Positions 48,499 through 58,142 are shown, counted from the first letter of the stretch. The stretch is DNA of 64,000 nt from Lachnospiraceae bacterium (GCA_028692395.1 JAQUXP010000004.1:1-64000); one strand, 5' to 3'. Numbers and translations: made by a program. The notes: generated from the letters alone by a model not told the origin.

Positions 48499-50549
48499 TG
48501 TCTTCTCTCCTCTTCATAAGCCTGCTCATAGAAGTAATCCTGGGAATTGAGAGGTGCATCTATGGACTCTTCTCTCCTGTAATTGCCATCTGCCAGCAGT
48601 TTTCTTGCCTGCTGATTGTCATGGAGCATAACCTGGAACATCTGAAGTACTTTTTCCCGTAATGCCTCATCATAGATCGGTACAGCAACCTCTACACGGC
48701 GAAGCGTGTTTCTGGTCATAAAATCTGCGGATGCAATATATACCTTTAACCGGTCTGCATCTCCGAAGATATAGATTCTGGAATGCTCCAGGAAACGACC
48801 TACAATACTGATCACCCGGATATTCTCAGTCTGACCTGTCACTCCCGGAATCAGACAGCAGATACCGCGGACGATAAGGTCAATCTTTACACCTGCCTGG
48901 GATGCCTCAATCAGGCGGTCTATAATCTTCTTATCTGTCAGTGAATTAATCTTCACGCCCACATAGGCAGTCTCTCCTTTTTTGGCATGCTCAATCTCTT
49001 CGTCAATCATATTCAGAATCTTATTCTGCAGACATTTTGGAGCAACCAGCAGATGTGTGGTTTCCTCGACAGTCTCTCCCATGGCAAGTGCCTGGAACAC
49101 AGCTGCCGCTTCCTGTCCAATACTGGGATCAGCAGTCATCAGAGACAGATCTGTATAAATTCTGGAGGTTTTCTCATTATAATTACCGGTTCCAATCTGC
49201 GTATAATACTCCAGCTGTCCTTCGGATTTTCTGGTAATCAGACACAGCTTGGAATGTACTTTATAGCCATCCAGACCATAGATTACATTACAGCCTGCTT
49301 CCTCCAGTCTCCGGGACCATTCGATATTATTCTCCTCATCAAAGCGAGCCTTCAGTTCCACAAGAACCAGAACCTCTTTTCCATTTTCTGCCGCTTCAAT
49401 CAGGGCTTCCACGACCTTACTCTGCTTTGCCACACGGTACAGGGTCATCTTCATAGAAACAACAGAGTCATCATTTGCCGCCTCCGTAAGCATCTCCAGG
49501 AACGGACGCATGCTGTTATATGGATAGGACAAAAGCTTATCTCCCTCTTTAATCTGATCCAGCAGCGGACGTCCATTCTCAAACTGCGGGGATCTTCTGG
49601 GAGAACGTTTTTCGTAAAACAGCTCTGGTTTTTGACGGAGGGTATCCTCAAGCTGGAACAAGAAGGACAAGTCAAGCGGTGTACGGTTCTGGAACACATG
49701 AGAACGTTTTACATCCAGATACTCGCAGATAGTATCCACGATATCTCCATCCAGTTCCCGTGAAAGCTCAAGACGAACCGGAGCAAGACGTTTTCTCTTC
49801 TTAATCAGTTCTACCATGAATTCACGATAGTCAAGATCCTCGTCGTAAAGAGCATCTGCATCGATATCTGCATTTCTGGTTACACGAATCAGAGATTTTG
49901 CTTTTACAAAGTAATCTTTAAATACTTTTGGCATAAAATGCAGAATCAGCTCCTCTGCCAGCATATAGCATCCAGGTTTTGCAGGCATCTCAATCAGGCG
50001 TGGGAACACACCGGAGCTGCAGGGGATAATTCCAAGCTTTTCTTTACCGTTTTTGCGCTCCAGTACAACAACTGCATAGATTTCTTTATTCTTGATAAAT
50101 GGAAATGGCTGTCTTTTACCTACGATGGTAGGTGAGATCAGCGGTGCAATCTCGGAATCAAAGTAACGCTCCAGATATTCACCGTCATTTTTTCCTATTT
50201 TACGGAAATCAACAATATGGATCTGCTGCTCATCCAGCCGGCTCATCAGATTTTCATAGATCACATCCTTACGGCTGTTCAGCTTTGCAGCATTTTGCAG
50301 AATTGCACTTACCTGTTCCTTGGCTGTCATCTGGGTTTTATTATCACGGATATCCTTTGACAGCAGCATCTGGTCAACCAGAGACCCTACACGGACCATG
50401 AAGAATTCATCCAGATTACTCTGATAAATCGAGAGAAATGATAAACGCTCACAGAGAGGATTTTTTTCATTTTCTGCTTCCTCCAGCACACGTTCGTTGA
50501 ATTTGAGCCAGGATAATTCTCTGTTCATAAATACCATACTGTTTTCCAT
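48495..50549 (-). CDS. ppk1: Polyphosphate kinase 1
   Basis: FMNRELSWLKFNERVLEEA, RFDEENNIEWSRRLEEAGCNVIYG, HSKLCLI, GTGNYNEKTSRIYTDL. Confidence 0.95.
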   Translation of the reverse strand: MENSMVFMNRELSWLKFNERVLEEAENEKNPLCERLSFLSIYQSNLDEFFMVRVGSLVDQMLLSKDIRDNKTQMTAKEQVSAILQNAAKLNSRKDVIYENLMSRLDEQQIHIVDFRKIGKNDGEYLERYFDSEIAPLISPTIVGKRQPFPFIKNKEIYAVVVLERKNGKEKLGIIPCSSGVFPRLIEMPAKPGCYMLAEELILHFMPKVFKDYFVKAKSLIRVTRNADIDADALYDEDLDYREFMVELIKKRKRLAPVRLELSRELDGDIVDTICEYLDVKRSHVFQNRTPLDLSFLFQLEDTLRQKPELFYEKRSPRRSPQFENGRPLLDQIKEGDKLLSYPYNSMRPFLEMLTEAANDDSVVSMKMTLYRVAKQSKVVEALIEAAENGKEVLVLVELKARFDEENNIEWSRRLEEAGCNVIYGLDGYKVHSKLCLITRKSEGQLEYYTQIGTGNYNEKTSRIYTDLSLMTADPSIGQEAAAVFQALAMGETVEETTHLLVAPKCLQNKILNMIDEEIEHAKKGETAYVGVKINSLTDKKIIDRLIEASQAGVKIDLIVRGICCLIPGVTGQTENIRVISIVGRFLEHSRIYIFGDADRLKVYIASADFMTRNTLRRVEVAVPIYDEALREKVLQMFQVMLHDNQQARKLLADGNYRREESIDAPLNSQDYFYEQAYEEERRQ

Positions 50550-50625
50550 TTTTTTATACGCTCCTTTTTCTGTTGTTCCTTATGATTGAATCTTTGTTTA
50601 TTTGCCCGAAAAATCCGGCTGGTAA

Positions 50626-52317
50626 CTATTCTTCAGCATAATCGCTAAAATAATTAAAATCTACTTTTCCGCCTGCGGCATCTGCGATATCTGCACAGGA
50701 GTCGCTCATACGCTCCACCACGTGAATCAGTTTGTTAAAGGGTGCCGTAAGCTTTGCATCACACTTTCCTTTTCCCACACGGTTCATATGTTTCTTTCTC
50801 AGATCCAGATTCAGGGAAAGCACCTTTTCCTTCTTGGTGGAAACCTCCTCGGCCTCCTTATTCTCGCCGGAGGTTATCATATGCATCGCCTGCTCATACA
50901 TGTCTTCGATAATATGAAGACTCTTTCCAAGATCCTTCATGGCATCTTTGGAATAGTTGTATTTTTTGTCATACTTATCCTGCAGGGATCCTCCCACGCT
51001 CTTACACAGTGTGCCCATACGATCAATGTCTGCCATGACATACATGACTGCTGCTGTCTGGGTTGCCTGCTCCTCTGTCAATACACCGCCTGAGAACAGG
51101 TCGGCCAGGTATTCTGTAATCCTGTTATGCAGGCTATGGGCAATATCTACCTTGACCATAACCTCATTCAAAAGCTTTTTATCTTCCTTTTCTGTCATCT
51201 GTGCAAGAGACTTCAGTGCCTCCGCTACGACATCTGCACAGTGTACAACCTCTTTTACTACCAGATGCATGGCTGCAATCGGCTGGCGAACCAGCTTATC
51301 ATCAAGAAATGCAGGTGCTGCCGGATCCAGCACAGCCTCCTTTCCATCAGGAATAATACGCATAACAATCTTCACCATCAGCCAGATCAGCGGAATCCAA
51401 ATCAGTGTCATCGTTATATTAAAGATCGTATGTGCATTTGCAATCTGTCTGGAAATGACATCAATCTCTGCACCCTTTGGTGAAATCCACTGAATCAGTG
51501 CCGCAAAGGGCTTGATCAGCCAGATAAAGATCAGACATCCGGAAATGTTGAAGATACAGTGTGCCACAGCGGTACGCTTTGCATCCCGGGACTGCCCGAT
51601 GGCAGCCAGCAGTGCAGTAATGGTGGTTCCAATGTTGTCACCCAGAAGAATCGGAATTGCTCCTGTAAGCCCCAGCATGCTGGTTACACCATCCGGTCCT
51701 GCCTGGGAGGCAAAGTTCTGCAGTACCGCAATCGTTGCACTGCTGCTCTGCACTACCAGGGTCATCAGGGTACCTACCGCAACACCGAGAACCGGAATAT
51801 GTGCAACCTGTTCGATCATGTTTGTGAAAACTGCACTGGAAGCAAGTGGTTTCATCACACTGCCCATCGTTTCAATCCCCAGAAACAGAAGTCCGAATGC
51901 AAAGATGGTCTGACCAATATTTTTTGTTCTTTCTGACTTTGCAAGGAAATAGATGATAAATCCAAAGAAAATGATAATCTGAATATAATCACTGAGTTTA
52001 AATGCAATCAGCTGAGCCGTCATGGTGGTTCCGATATTGGCACCGATGATGATGGAGATCGCCTGGGGCAGATTCATAAGACCTGCACTTACAAAACCGA
52101 TTGCCATAACCGTAGTGGCACTGCTGCTTTGCAGCACTGCTGTTGTAAGAGCACCTGCCAGAACACCCAGAACCGGATTCTTTGTCAGCAGTGCCAGTAT
52201 CTTTTTCATCTTTTCTCCGGCTGCCTTCTGCAGACAGTCGCTCATCATATTCATTCCAAAAAGAAAAACTGCAAGTCCCCCTAAAAGGCCAAATATTACA
52301 TCCAATGTGCTTTTCAT
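50626..52317 (-). CDS. Na/Pi cotransporter family protein with PhoU-like C-terminus
   Basis: GLAVFLFGMNMMSDCLQKAAG, TAVLQSSSATTVMAIGF repeated QSSSAT. Confidence 0.93.
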   Translation of the reverse strand: MKSTLDVIFGLLGGLAVFLFGMNMMSDCLQKAAGEKMKKILALLTKNPVLGVLAGALTTAVLQSSSATTVMAIGFVSAGLMNLPQAISIIIGANIGTTMTAQLIAFKLSDYIQIIIFFGFIIYFLAKSERTKNIGQTIFAFGLLFLGIETMGSVMKPLASSAVFTNMIEQVAHIPVLGVAVGTLMTLVVQSSSATIAVLQNFASQAGPDGVTSMLGLTGAIPILLGDNIGTTITALLAAIGQSRDAKRTAVAHCIFNISGCLIFIWLIKPFAALIQWISPKGAEIDVISRQIANAHTIFNITMTLIWIPLIWLMVKIVMRIIPDGKEAVLDPAAPAFLDDKLVRQPIAAMHLVVKEVVHCADVVAEALKSLAQMTEKEDKKLLNEVMVKVDIAHSLHNRITEYLADLFSGGVLTEEQATQTAAVMYVMADIDRMGTLCKSVGGSLQDKYDKKYNYSKDAMKDLGKSLHIIEDMYEQAMHMITSGENKEAEEVSTKKEKVLSLNLDLRKKHMNRVGKGKCDAKLTAPFNKLIHVVERMSDSCADIADAAGGKVDFNYFSDYAEE

Positions 52318-52354
52318 ACGTTCTCCCTTAATTTTTTCTTCTGTATTTTATTAC

Positions 52355-53248
52355 TTATACTGCCAAATTTTTCCCTGAGATTTCCGGCGCATCCCAGGCT
52401 GTAAGCTTCCCTGTATATATTTTTTCCAAAACAGTGAGTTCTATATTCTCAAGAGGATTTCCGGCCGCAACAATTACAGCAATATTATCCTCTGCAATTT
52501 TTTCGTAATTCAGCAGCTCTTTTTCATAATCCTTCAGATCTCTGGACGCCATACCAAGATCACAGCTTCCTGCCATGGCAGCATTTAATCCAGCGGTACT
52601 GTCCGATACCGTAATCTGAATGTCTGCATTGGTATTCAATGCCATATAAGCATCTGCCAGCTCCTGCATCAGAGGTTCTACTGAGGTAGATCCTTGAATC
52701 GTAACCGTTCCAACCGACTGGTCTGACAGAAAACTGCTGCTTTTTGCCACCGCTGTATAGGAGCTGTCTACAATCTTCTGTCCCTCCGTATGCACATAGG
52801 AAAGAAAATCCTGAGCCGTGGCACTTAGCGTACCACTATATGCCAGATAAAAGGACCTGGTCAGAGGATATTTTCCTCCGGCTTCCTCCGGGGAAACTCC
52901 ATTTATAAAAAGTTTCTTCACCTGTCCGTCCACCGTCAAAAGGCCCTCCGATACATAGCCTATTGCGGATGGGTTCCCGGCAACTGCCTGAATCATGGAG
53001 TCAGAATCCTCTGTAACTTTTGCGTCTGTCGTTGTTAAATCCTTTGTTCCTTCTTCCAATCCCACCAGCTGCGCAAAAGCACCCCGTGTTCCGGAACCTT
53101 CCTCCCTCGCTATCACCTGCACATTACCAAGCTTATCCAACCCCTCAACCACTGTTTTTGCTTCCGGGTTCTGACTGTTACCACATCCAGTCGAGCCTAG
53201 CACGATACAAAAAGCGAGCAGACATCCTAATCTGCCATACCTCTTCAT
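52355..53248 (-). CDS. PstS-like phosphate-binding lipoprotein with permuted half order
   Basis: Lipobox GSTGCGNS; REEGSGTRGAF half precedes VTIQGSTSVEPLMQELADAY half; start at MKRYGRLGC. Confidence 0.85.
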   Translation of the reverse strand: MKRYGRLGCLLAFCIVLGSTGCGNSQNPEAKTVVEGLDKLGNVQVIAREEGSGTRGAFAQLVGLEEGTKDLTTTDAKVTEDSDSMIQAVAGNPSAIGYVSEGLLTVDGQVKKLFINGVSPEEAGGKYPLTRSFYLAYSGTLSATAQDFLSYVHTEGQKIVDSSYTAVAKSSSFLSDQSVGTVTIQGSTSVEPLMQELADAYMALNTNADIQITVSDSTAGLNAAMAGSCDLGMASRDLKDYEKELLNYEKIAEDNIAVIVAAGNPLENIELTVLEKIYTGKLTAWDAPEISGKNLAV

Positions 53249-53373
53249 TCTTTTTCCCGCCTTTTTGATTGTATATTTCTGTAGTATTCTCTTTTTTCTA
53301 CCATACTCTACCAAATGTTCATTAGAGATGCATTAGACCCATGTTAAATCTTTGTAAAATCGAAATTTTACAT

Positions 53374-53416
53374 AAAAAAACCCGGCTGCAGTACTTTACT
53401 TTCGTACTGTAGCCGG
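53374..53416 (-). terminator. Terminator after flavodoxin gene
   Basis: Minus strand CCGGCTACAGTAC-loop-GTACTGCAGCCGGGTTTTTTT. Confidence 0.85.
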
Positions 53417-53454
53417 ATATCTATCCGAATCTGTTAGCCAATATTCATGTTTTG

Positions 53455-53877
53455 CTATGCCAGTGCCTTCCCAAGTTCACGGCACTCTGCCAGAGAATCC
53501 TCCTCCGGTGTCTCCTGGCAGATAACACTGTCGCAGACAAGTACTGCTCCATCTTCTCTACAGCGATCTTCCCAGTCTCTCATCCATTCTCCGTCGCCCC
53601 ATCCATAAGAACCGAACAGTCCAAGCTTCTTGCCGGAAAGCTTTTCTTCGCAGGCGGTAAACATCGGATCGAATTCATCCTCCTCCAGCACCTCTGCTCC
53701 CATGGCAGGGCATCCAAAAGCGATAGCGTCATAGGTCTCTGCCTCCTCCGCTGAAAATGCAGAGGCTTCTATGAGATTTACCTCACTGCCAGCATTCTTT
53801 ACTCCTTCTGCGACTGCCTGTGCCATTGCCTCTGTATTTCCTGTACTGCTCCAATATACAACTGCTATTTTGCTCAT
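53455..53877 (-). CDS. Flavodoxin
   Basis: VVYWSSTGNTEAMAQAV, FGSYGWGDGEWM. Confidence 0.95.
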   Translation of the reverse strand: MSKIAVVYWSSTGNTEAMAQAVAEGVKNAGSEVNLIEASAFSAEEAETYDAIAFGCPAMGAEVLEEDEFDPMFTACEEKLSGKKLGLFGSYGWGDGEWMRDWEDRCREDGAVLVCDSVICQETPEEDSLAECRELGKALA

Positions 53878-53993
53878 GTTTTAATTCCTTTCTCTGACCT
53901 TAAAATAAGGTTTCATTTGACTTTTTTGTAATTTTTTGTGGTATGACTGTGAGTTTTCGTAAGAAAGTGAAACAACTTTTATGCTGCGAACGG

Positions 53994-54557
53994 TTACGCT
54001 GCTGTCACGGTAAGCTTGGTAATCTCTCTTCCCGCTGCAAATACCCGCTGATAAACAGTGGTGCATTTTCTAAACTTCTGAAAGATTCTTTTGGCTTCCT
54101 GTTCATTGCAATACACGCTCCAGACTCCACAGCACTTACAGTTTTTCCCTTTTTGTCTGATGAATTCCATAACATCCGATACAGGATAGCTTAAAAACAA
54201 GCCTATTTCATGGGGAAAACATGGTTCCTCCTGTACCCGCTGGCAAAGCCTTCCCAGACAGACCTCCAGATCCCCTGCCGGATACTCAAAGGTTTTCAAA
54301 ATCTCCCTCACCTCCGGCTTCATAAGATCCAGCTCCAGCAGGTTTCTTCGATATACATACAGTAACGAATGCGTCTCGCTCATCCTTAGTATTTTCACAA
54401 AAACACCCTTTCGATTCAGCTTCTCATTAACTTTGGAAATCTCTTCCTTCAAACTATCCAAATCACGAAAACGATAATTAAAAAGATTCGCCGCCTTCAT
54501 CCCCGCCAGGGTAGGTGCACAATGCTCAATCAACTTATTCTCCAGCATAACAGTCAA
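53994..54557 (-). CDS. DUF3793 family protein
   Basis: LIEHCAPTLAGMKAANLFNY; adjacent flavodoxin. Confidence 0.85.
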   Translation of the reverse strand: MTVMLENKLIEHCAPTLAGMKAANLFNYRFRDLDSLKEEISKVNEKLNRKGVFVKILRMSETHSLLYVYRRNLLELDLMKPEVREILKTFEYPAGDLEVCLGRLCQRVQEEPCFPHEIGLFLSYPVSDVMEFIRQKGKNCKCCGVWSVYCNEQEAKRIFQKFRKCTTVYQRVFAAGREITKLTVTAA

Positions 54558-54628
54558 TTCTCCTGTTCTCCTTCTGATATTCTATATAATTCTTTTTTCT
54601 GTTTTGAATTAGTTTTGTTCACTTTATA

Positions 54629-54715
54629 TTAGTTATTACTAACTATCGTGTCAAAGTAAAGACATGTCTCCATGTCATTGTAAATGTTATTTTTATCGAT
54701 TAGTTTCTTCTAACT
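54629..54715. promoter_or_regulatory. Candidate operators upstream of DUF3793-flavodoxin genes
   Basis: TTAGTTATTACTAACTA and TTAGTTTCTTCTAACT palindrome-like sites. Confidence 0.4.
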
Positions 54716-54798
54716 TTAATTAGAATATCATGTTCTCTACTCTCTGTCAACATCTTTTTTCTGTTTTTGTTTTTTCTAAATTCCCCCACCCCCAAAAT

Positions 54799-55042
54799 GG
54801 TTGCAGCCCCATCTGCGAACCCCCAGGGAAAGGGCGTCGGCAGACACCTTTGCAGGAGTCTTAAGTATGAGGGAACTCACAGATTTTGCGTTGTAAGAAG
54901 TCAGCATACTGTTCGAGTAAAACGAGTTTATGCTGACTTCTTACGCCCTTAGCAAAATCTGTGAATCCCATCATACTCTTAGACTCCGAAACCGTGTCCG
55001 CCGACGCCCATTCCCTGGGGGCTCGCAGATGGGGCTGCAACC
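54799..55042. repeat. Giant-hairpin element copy 5 (GH-245 family, divergent stems)
   Basis: GGTTGCAGCCCCATCTGCGA...TCGCAGATGGGGCTGCAACC with the same internal blocks; 24 nt past the stop of the REC/GGDEF/EAL gene. Confidence 0.92.
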
Positions 55043-55065
55043 TGCCACTACCACCACCACTTCTC

Positions 55066-58000
55066 TCAATCAGAAGCCACCACGCAGCTTCTCCCGGACT
55101 CTTTTGCCCGATACAGTCTTTCATCCGCCTTTGCGATCAATGCATCTGCGTCACATCCCGGTACCTCCACCAGTCCCACGCAGCCTGCACTAAAACCGAT
55201 CCGCATCTTCTCTTCCCCTGGAAAAGTTTCCCTACTGATCAAGTCAATTACAGATCGAATTCTCTTCTCAAAAACCTTCATCTCTATATTACGGCACACA
55301 ACCAGGAATTCATCTCCGCCAAAGCGTGCAACAAAATCTCCTTTACTTGCGGCAAAGTTCGTCTTTAAAATATGAGCTACCTTCTTGATTGCGACATCTC
55401 CAGTCAGATGTCCATAGGTATCATTAATTTTTTTCAACCCATCCAGATCAATCATGGCAAGTCCCAGCTGTCTGTCATACTTACGGGCATGCTTGATATA
55501 GGTATTCAAGTACAGGTTGATATGCCTGCGGTTATAAACACCTGTCAGTTCATCGGATTCCAGCCTGTGGTTCAGTTCATCCAGCTTCATAAACAGGAGA
55601 TCCCGTTCAAAGACATTATCCACATAGGTGTCATCCAGTTTTGTAACCATCTCGATCACTGCATCCTGTTCATCAATCCGGATATACTGGGAAATGACAA
55701 AAAACAAGCCTTTTTCCGAATATTCCAGTTTATTATAACGGGTCTGGTCCTGTACCGCCCGAAGGGATATGCAGTTGTTACAGCGTTTTTCCTTGCCCCA
55801 GACAGAGTAACAGCCGTGAATATCACACTTATGAGCATGTGCATCCGGATAGACACTGGTACGTCTTGGATCCACCAGTCTCACAATATCAAAATACCGG
55901 CGGAGATTTTCCAGCTCTGCCTGAATATCAACTGGCTGATTCGACGGAAGAACTGCTGTTTCCTGACCGTCCATCTGGCTGATTCGCTCAAGAAGAAAGG
56001 CTTCTTCCTGAAGCTGCTGCAGATAGTAATTAGCCATTACATTCTTAACACGGTGTCTGACTACCTCCAGATTATACGGCTTGGAGATAAAATCATCTGC
56101 CTTCATGGCAAAAGAACGTGCCTCCCCATCTTTGTCGCCCTGTGAAGTAATGATCACCGGAAGCTGTCTGGTTCGTTCGTCAGAACGAATATGTTTCAAA
56201 AGCTGAAATCCATCCATAACCGGCATAAGAAGATCCAGCAATACAATATCGACCACCTCAAAGTTCTTTTGCAGATACTCCCAGGCCTGCTGACCATTTT
56301 CAGCTTCCTGAATCTGATATTCTTCATAAAATGCCCCGGCCAGCGTTACACGATTTACTTCGATATCATCCACGATCAGCATAACCCGGCCCTGATGTGC
56401 CCTCCTCGAAGCAGTTTCATCTGATTCCTTCTCCTGCCTTACAGAACTTTTACAGTGCATCTCAGAAAGCTGGGACTCATCAATCAGCTTGACAAAATCC
56501 CCTTTTGTCATGGGGCGTGCAAAATAATACCCCTGCACATAATTACAATCCATGGTTCTAAGGGAGGCAATCTGCTCCTCCGTCTCAACACCTTCAGCCA
56601 CAACAGCCAGATTCAGCCATTTTGCAAGGCTGATGATAAAACTTAAGATTCCCTTGCCTGAGGAGCTATTGGATTCATTTTTGATAAAACGCATATCCAG
56701 CTTCAAGATATCAATTGGAACCTCTGCAAGCATGTTCAAAGAAGAATAGCCGCTTCCAAAATCATCCATCTCTATGATAAATCCAAGCTTTCTCAGCTTT
56801 TCGATGACGAGAAAGATCTGTTGGGGATTGTCTGTATATGCTGTCTCCGTAATTTCAAGATGCAGATACTGAATCGGTATCTGATATTTTTCCACAAGAT
56901 TATAAAGGATCTCCACAAGCTCCAGATTATAGATATCATTCCTCGATACATTTACCGATATGGCAATCAGCTTCTTTCCTGCGTCAATCCGCTCACGGAT
57001 GTCCTTGCAGGCTGTCTCCCAGACAAATCGGTCCAGCTGTGTAATAAAACCATTTTTCTCAAACAGTGGGATAAAGGATCCCGGCTGCATCAGCCCCAAA
57101 GTGGGATGAAGCCAGCGTACCAGCGCCTCTGCCCCGGCAATGGTTTCCCCGGTCAGCTCGTACTTTGGCTGGTAATACACTTGAAACTGTCCGCTTTCCA
57201 AAGCTTCCTTCATACAGTCGGTGATAAACCGCTCGTTCAGCAGTTTCTGCCGGATACTGTCATCATAATAGGCCACCAGCTGATCATACTGTCCTTTGAT
57301 TCGGTCCACTGCAAGCTGTGCCCGGTCACACATGGCACTGATAGGAACTGTAATATCGTGAATATGATAAACACCATAATGAACCTTGATCTGAATCTGA
57401 ATAGGAAACGCATTAATCTTTTCTGCCAGATCCAGATAAGTTTCCTCTGTAAATGCTGCGTCCTGTGGCTGCAGCAAAAAGAAGACATCTGCGCCAAAAT
57501 GACTGCAGATCGTCCTGTCGCCTCCTGCGTTTATCAAAAGTCCGGCGATGTGATAAAGAAGCTGATCGCCAGTGGAAAGTCCAAAGGTATCATTAATCAG
57601 TTTGAATCGTTCAATATCAAGACAAATCAGATCATATCTGCCTGTTTCGTCCGTCCGGAGTTTTTCTTCTACTTTTCGAAAAAAGAACTGTTTGTTATAC
57701 AAACCTGTCAGTTCATCCTTCTCCACCAGATTAACCAGTGCCGCTGTCTCCCGCAGCTTGATGGTATTGGCAAGTCTGTGACGAATAATATCCGGTTTGT
57801 ACGGCTTTGAGATAAAGTCCTGTGCACCAAGCTCCAGGGCCCTGATCTCAAATTCATCCTTACTCATCTGGGATGATACAATAATAGGAATTTTGGACAA
57901 TTCCGCATCAGACTGTACTTCACGCAAAACCTCATAACCATCCTTTTCAGGCATGACGATATCTAGCAGCACCGCTGAAATCTCTCCGACATGTTCCCTA

Positions 58001-58125
58001 AGAAGATCCATGCATTCCTGCCCATCACATGCATAAAGTATGTCATAAGTATCTGACAGTATCCTGCCAAGAATCTTACGATTAATATTTTCATCCTCCG
58101 CAATCAAGATGGTTGCTTTACCCAT
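55066..58125 (-). CDS. REC-GGDEF(degenerate)-EAL-REC-(Cys-rich/PAS-like)-GGDEF protein
   Basis: ILIAEDENINRK; SHFGADVFFLL; AEALVRW; LIVDDIEVNR; HKCDIHGCYSVWGKEKRCNNC; FGGDEFLVV; start at MGKATIL. Confidence 0.92.
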   Translation of the reverse strand: MGKATILIAEDENINRKILGRILSDTYDILYACDGQECMDLLREHVGEISAVLLDIVMPEKDGYEVLREVQSDAELSKIPIIVSSQMSKDEFEIRALELGAQDFISKPYKPDIIRHRLANTIKLRETAALVNLVEKDELTGLYNKQFFFRKVEEKLRTDETGRYDLICLDIERFKLINDTFGLSTGDQLLYHIAGLLINAGGDRTICSHFGADVFFLLQPQDAAFTEETYLDLAEKINAFPIQIQIKVHYGVYHIHDITVPISAMCDRAQLAVDRIKGQYDQLVAYYDDSIRQKLLNERFITDCMKEALESGQFQVYYQPKYELTGETIAGAEALVRWLHPTLGLMQPGSFIPLFEKNGFITQLDRFVWETACKDIRERIDAGKKLIAISVNVSRNDIYNLELVEILYNLVEKYQIPIQYLHLEITETAYTDNPQQIFLVIEKLRKLGFIIEMDDFGSGYSSLNMLAEVPIDILKLDMRFIKNESNSSSGKGILSFIISLAKWLNLAVVAEGVETEEQIASLRTMDCNYVQGYYFARPMTKGDFVKLIDESQLSEMHCKSSVRQEKESDETASRRAHQGRVMLIVDDIEVNRVTLAGAFYEEYQIQEAENGQQAWEYLQKNFEVVDIVLLDLLMPVMDGFQLLKHIRSDERTRQLPVIITSQGDKDGEARSFAMKADDFISKPYNLEVVRHRVKNVMANYYLQQLQEEAFLLERISQMDGQETAVLPSNQPVDIQAELENLRRYFDIVRLVDPRRTSVYPDAHAHKCDIHGCYSVWGKEKRCNNCISLRAVQDQTRYNKLEYSEKGLFFVISQYIRIDEQDAVIEMVTKLDDTYVDNVFERDLLFMKLDELNHRLESDELTGVYNRRHINLYLNTYIKHARKYDRQLGLAMIDLDGLKKINDTYGHLTGDVAIKKVAHILKTNFAASKGDFVARFGGDEFLVVCRNIEMKVFEKRIRSVIDLISRETFPGEEKMRIGFSAGCVGLVEVPGCDADALIAKADERLYRAKESGRSCVVASD

Positions 58126-58142
58126 AGTTTTTCTCCTTTGGA

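Noticed and set aside
50616-50640. Possible half copies of the 27-nt repeat (GGTAACTATTC here; TACTGAATAGTTACC near 63766)
   Set aside because: Only one arm matches; at 50626 the similarity is explained by the gene end (GAAGAATAG).
56821-57810. 329-aa plus-strand ORF
   Set aside because: Antisense to the REC/GGDEF/EAL gene; shadow ORF.
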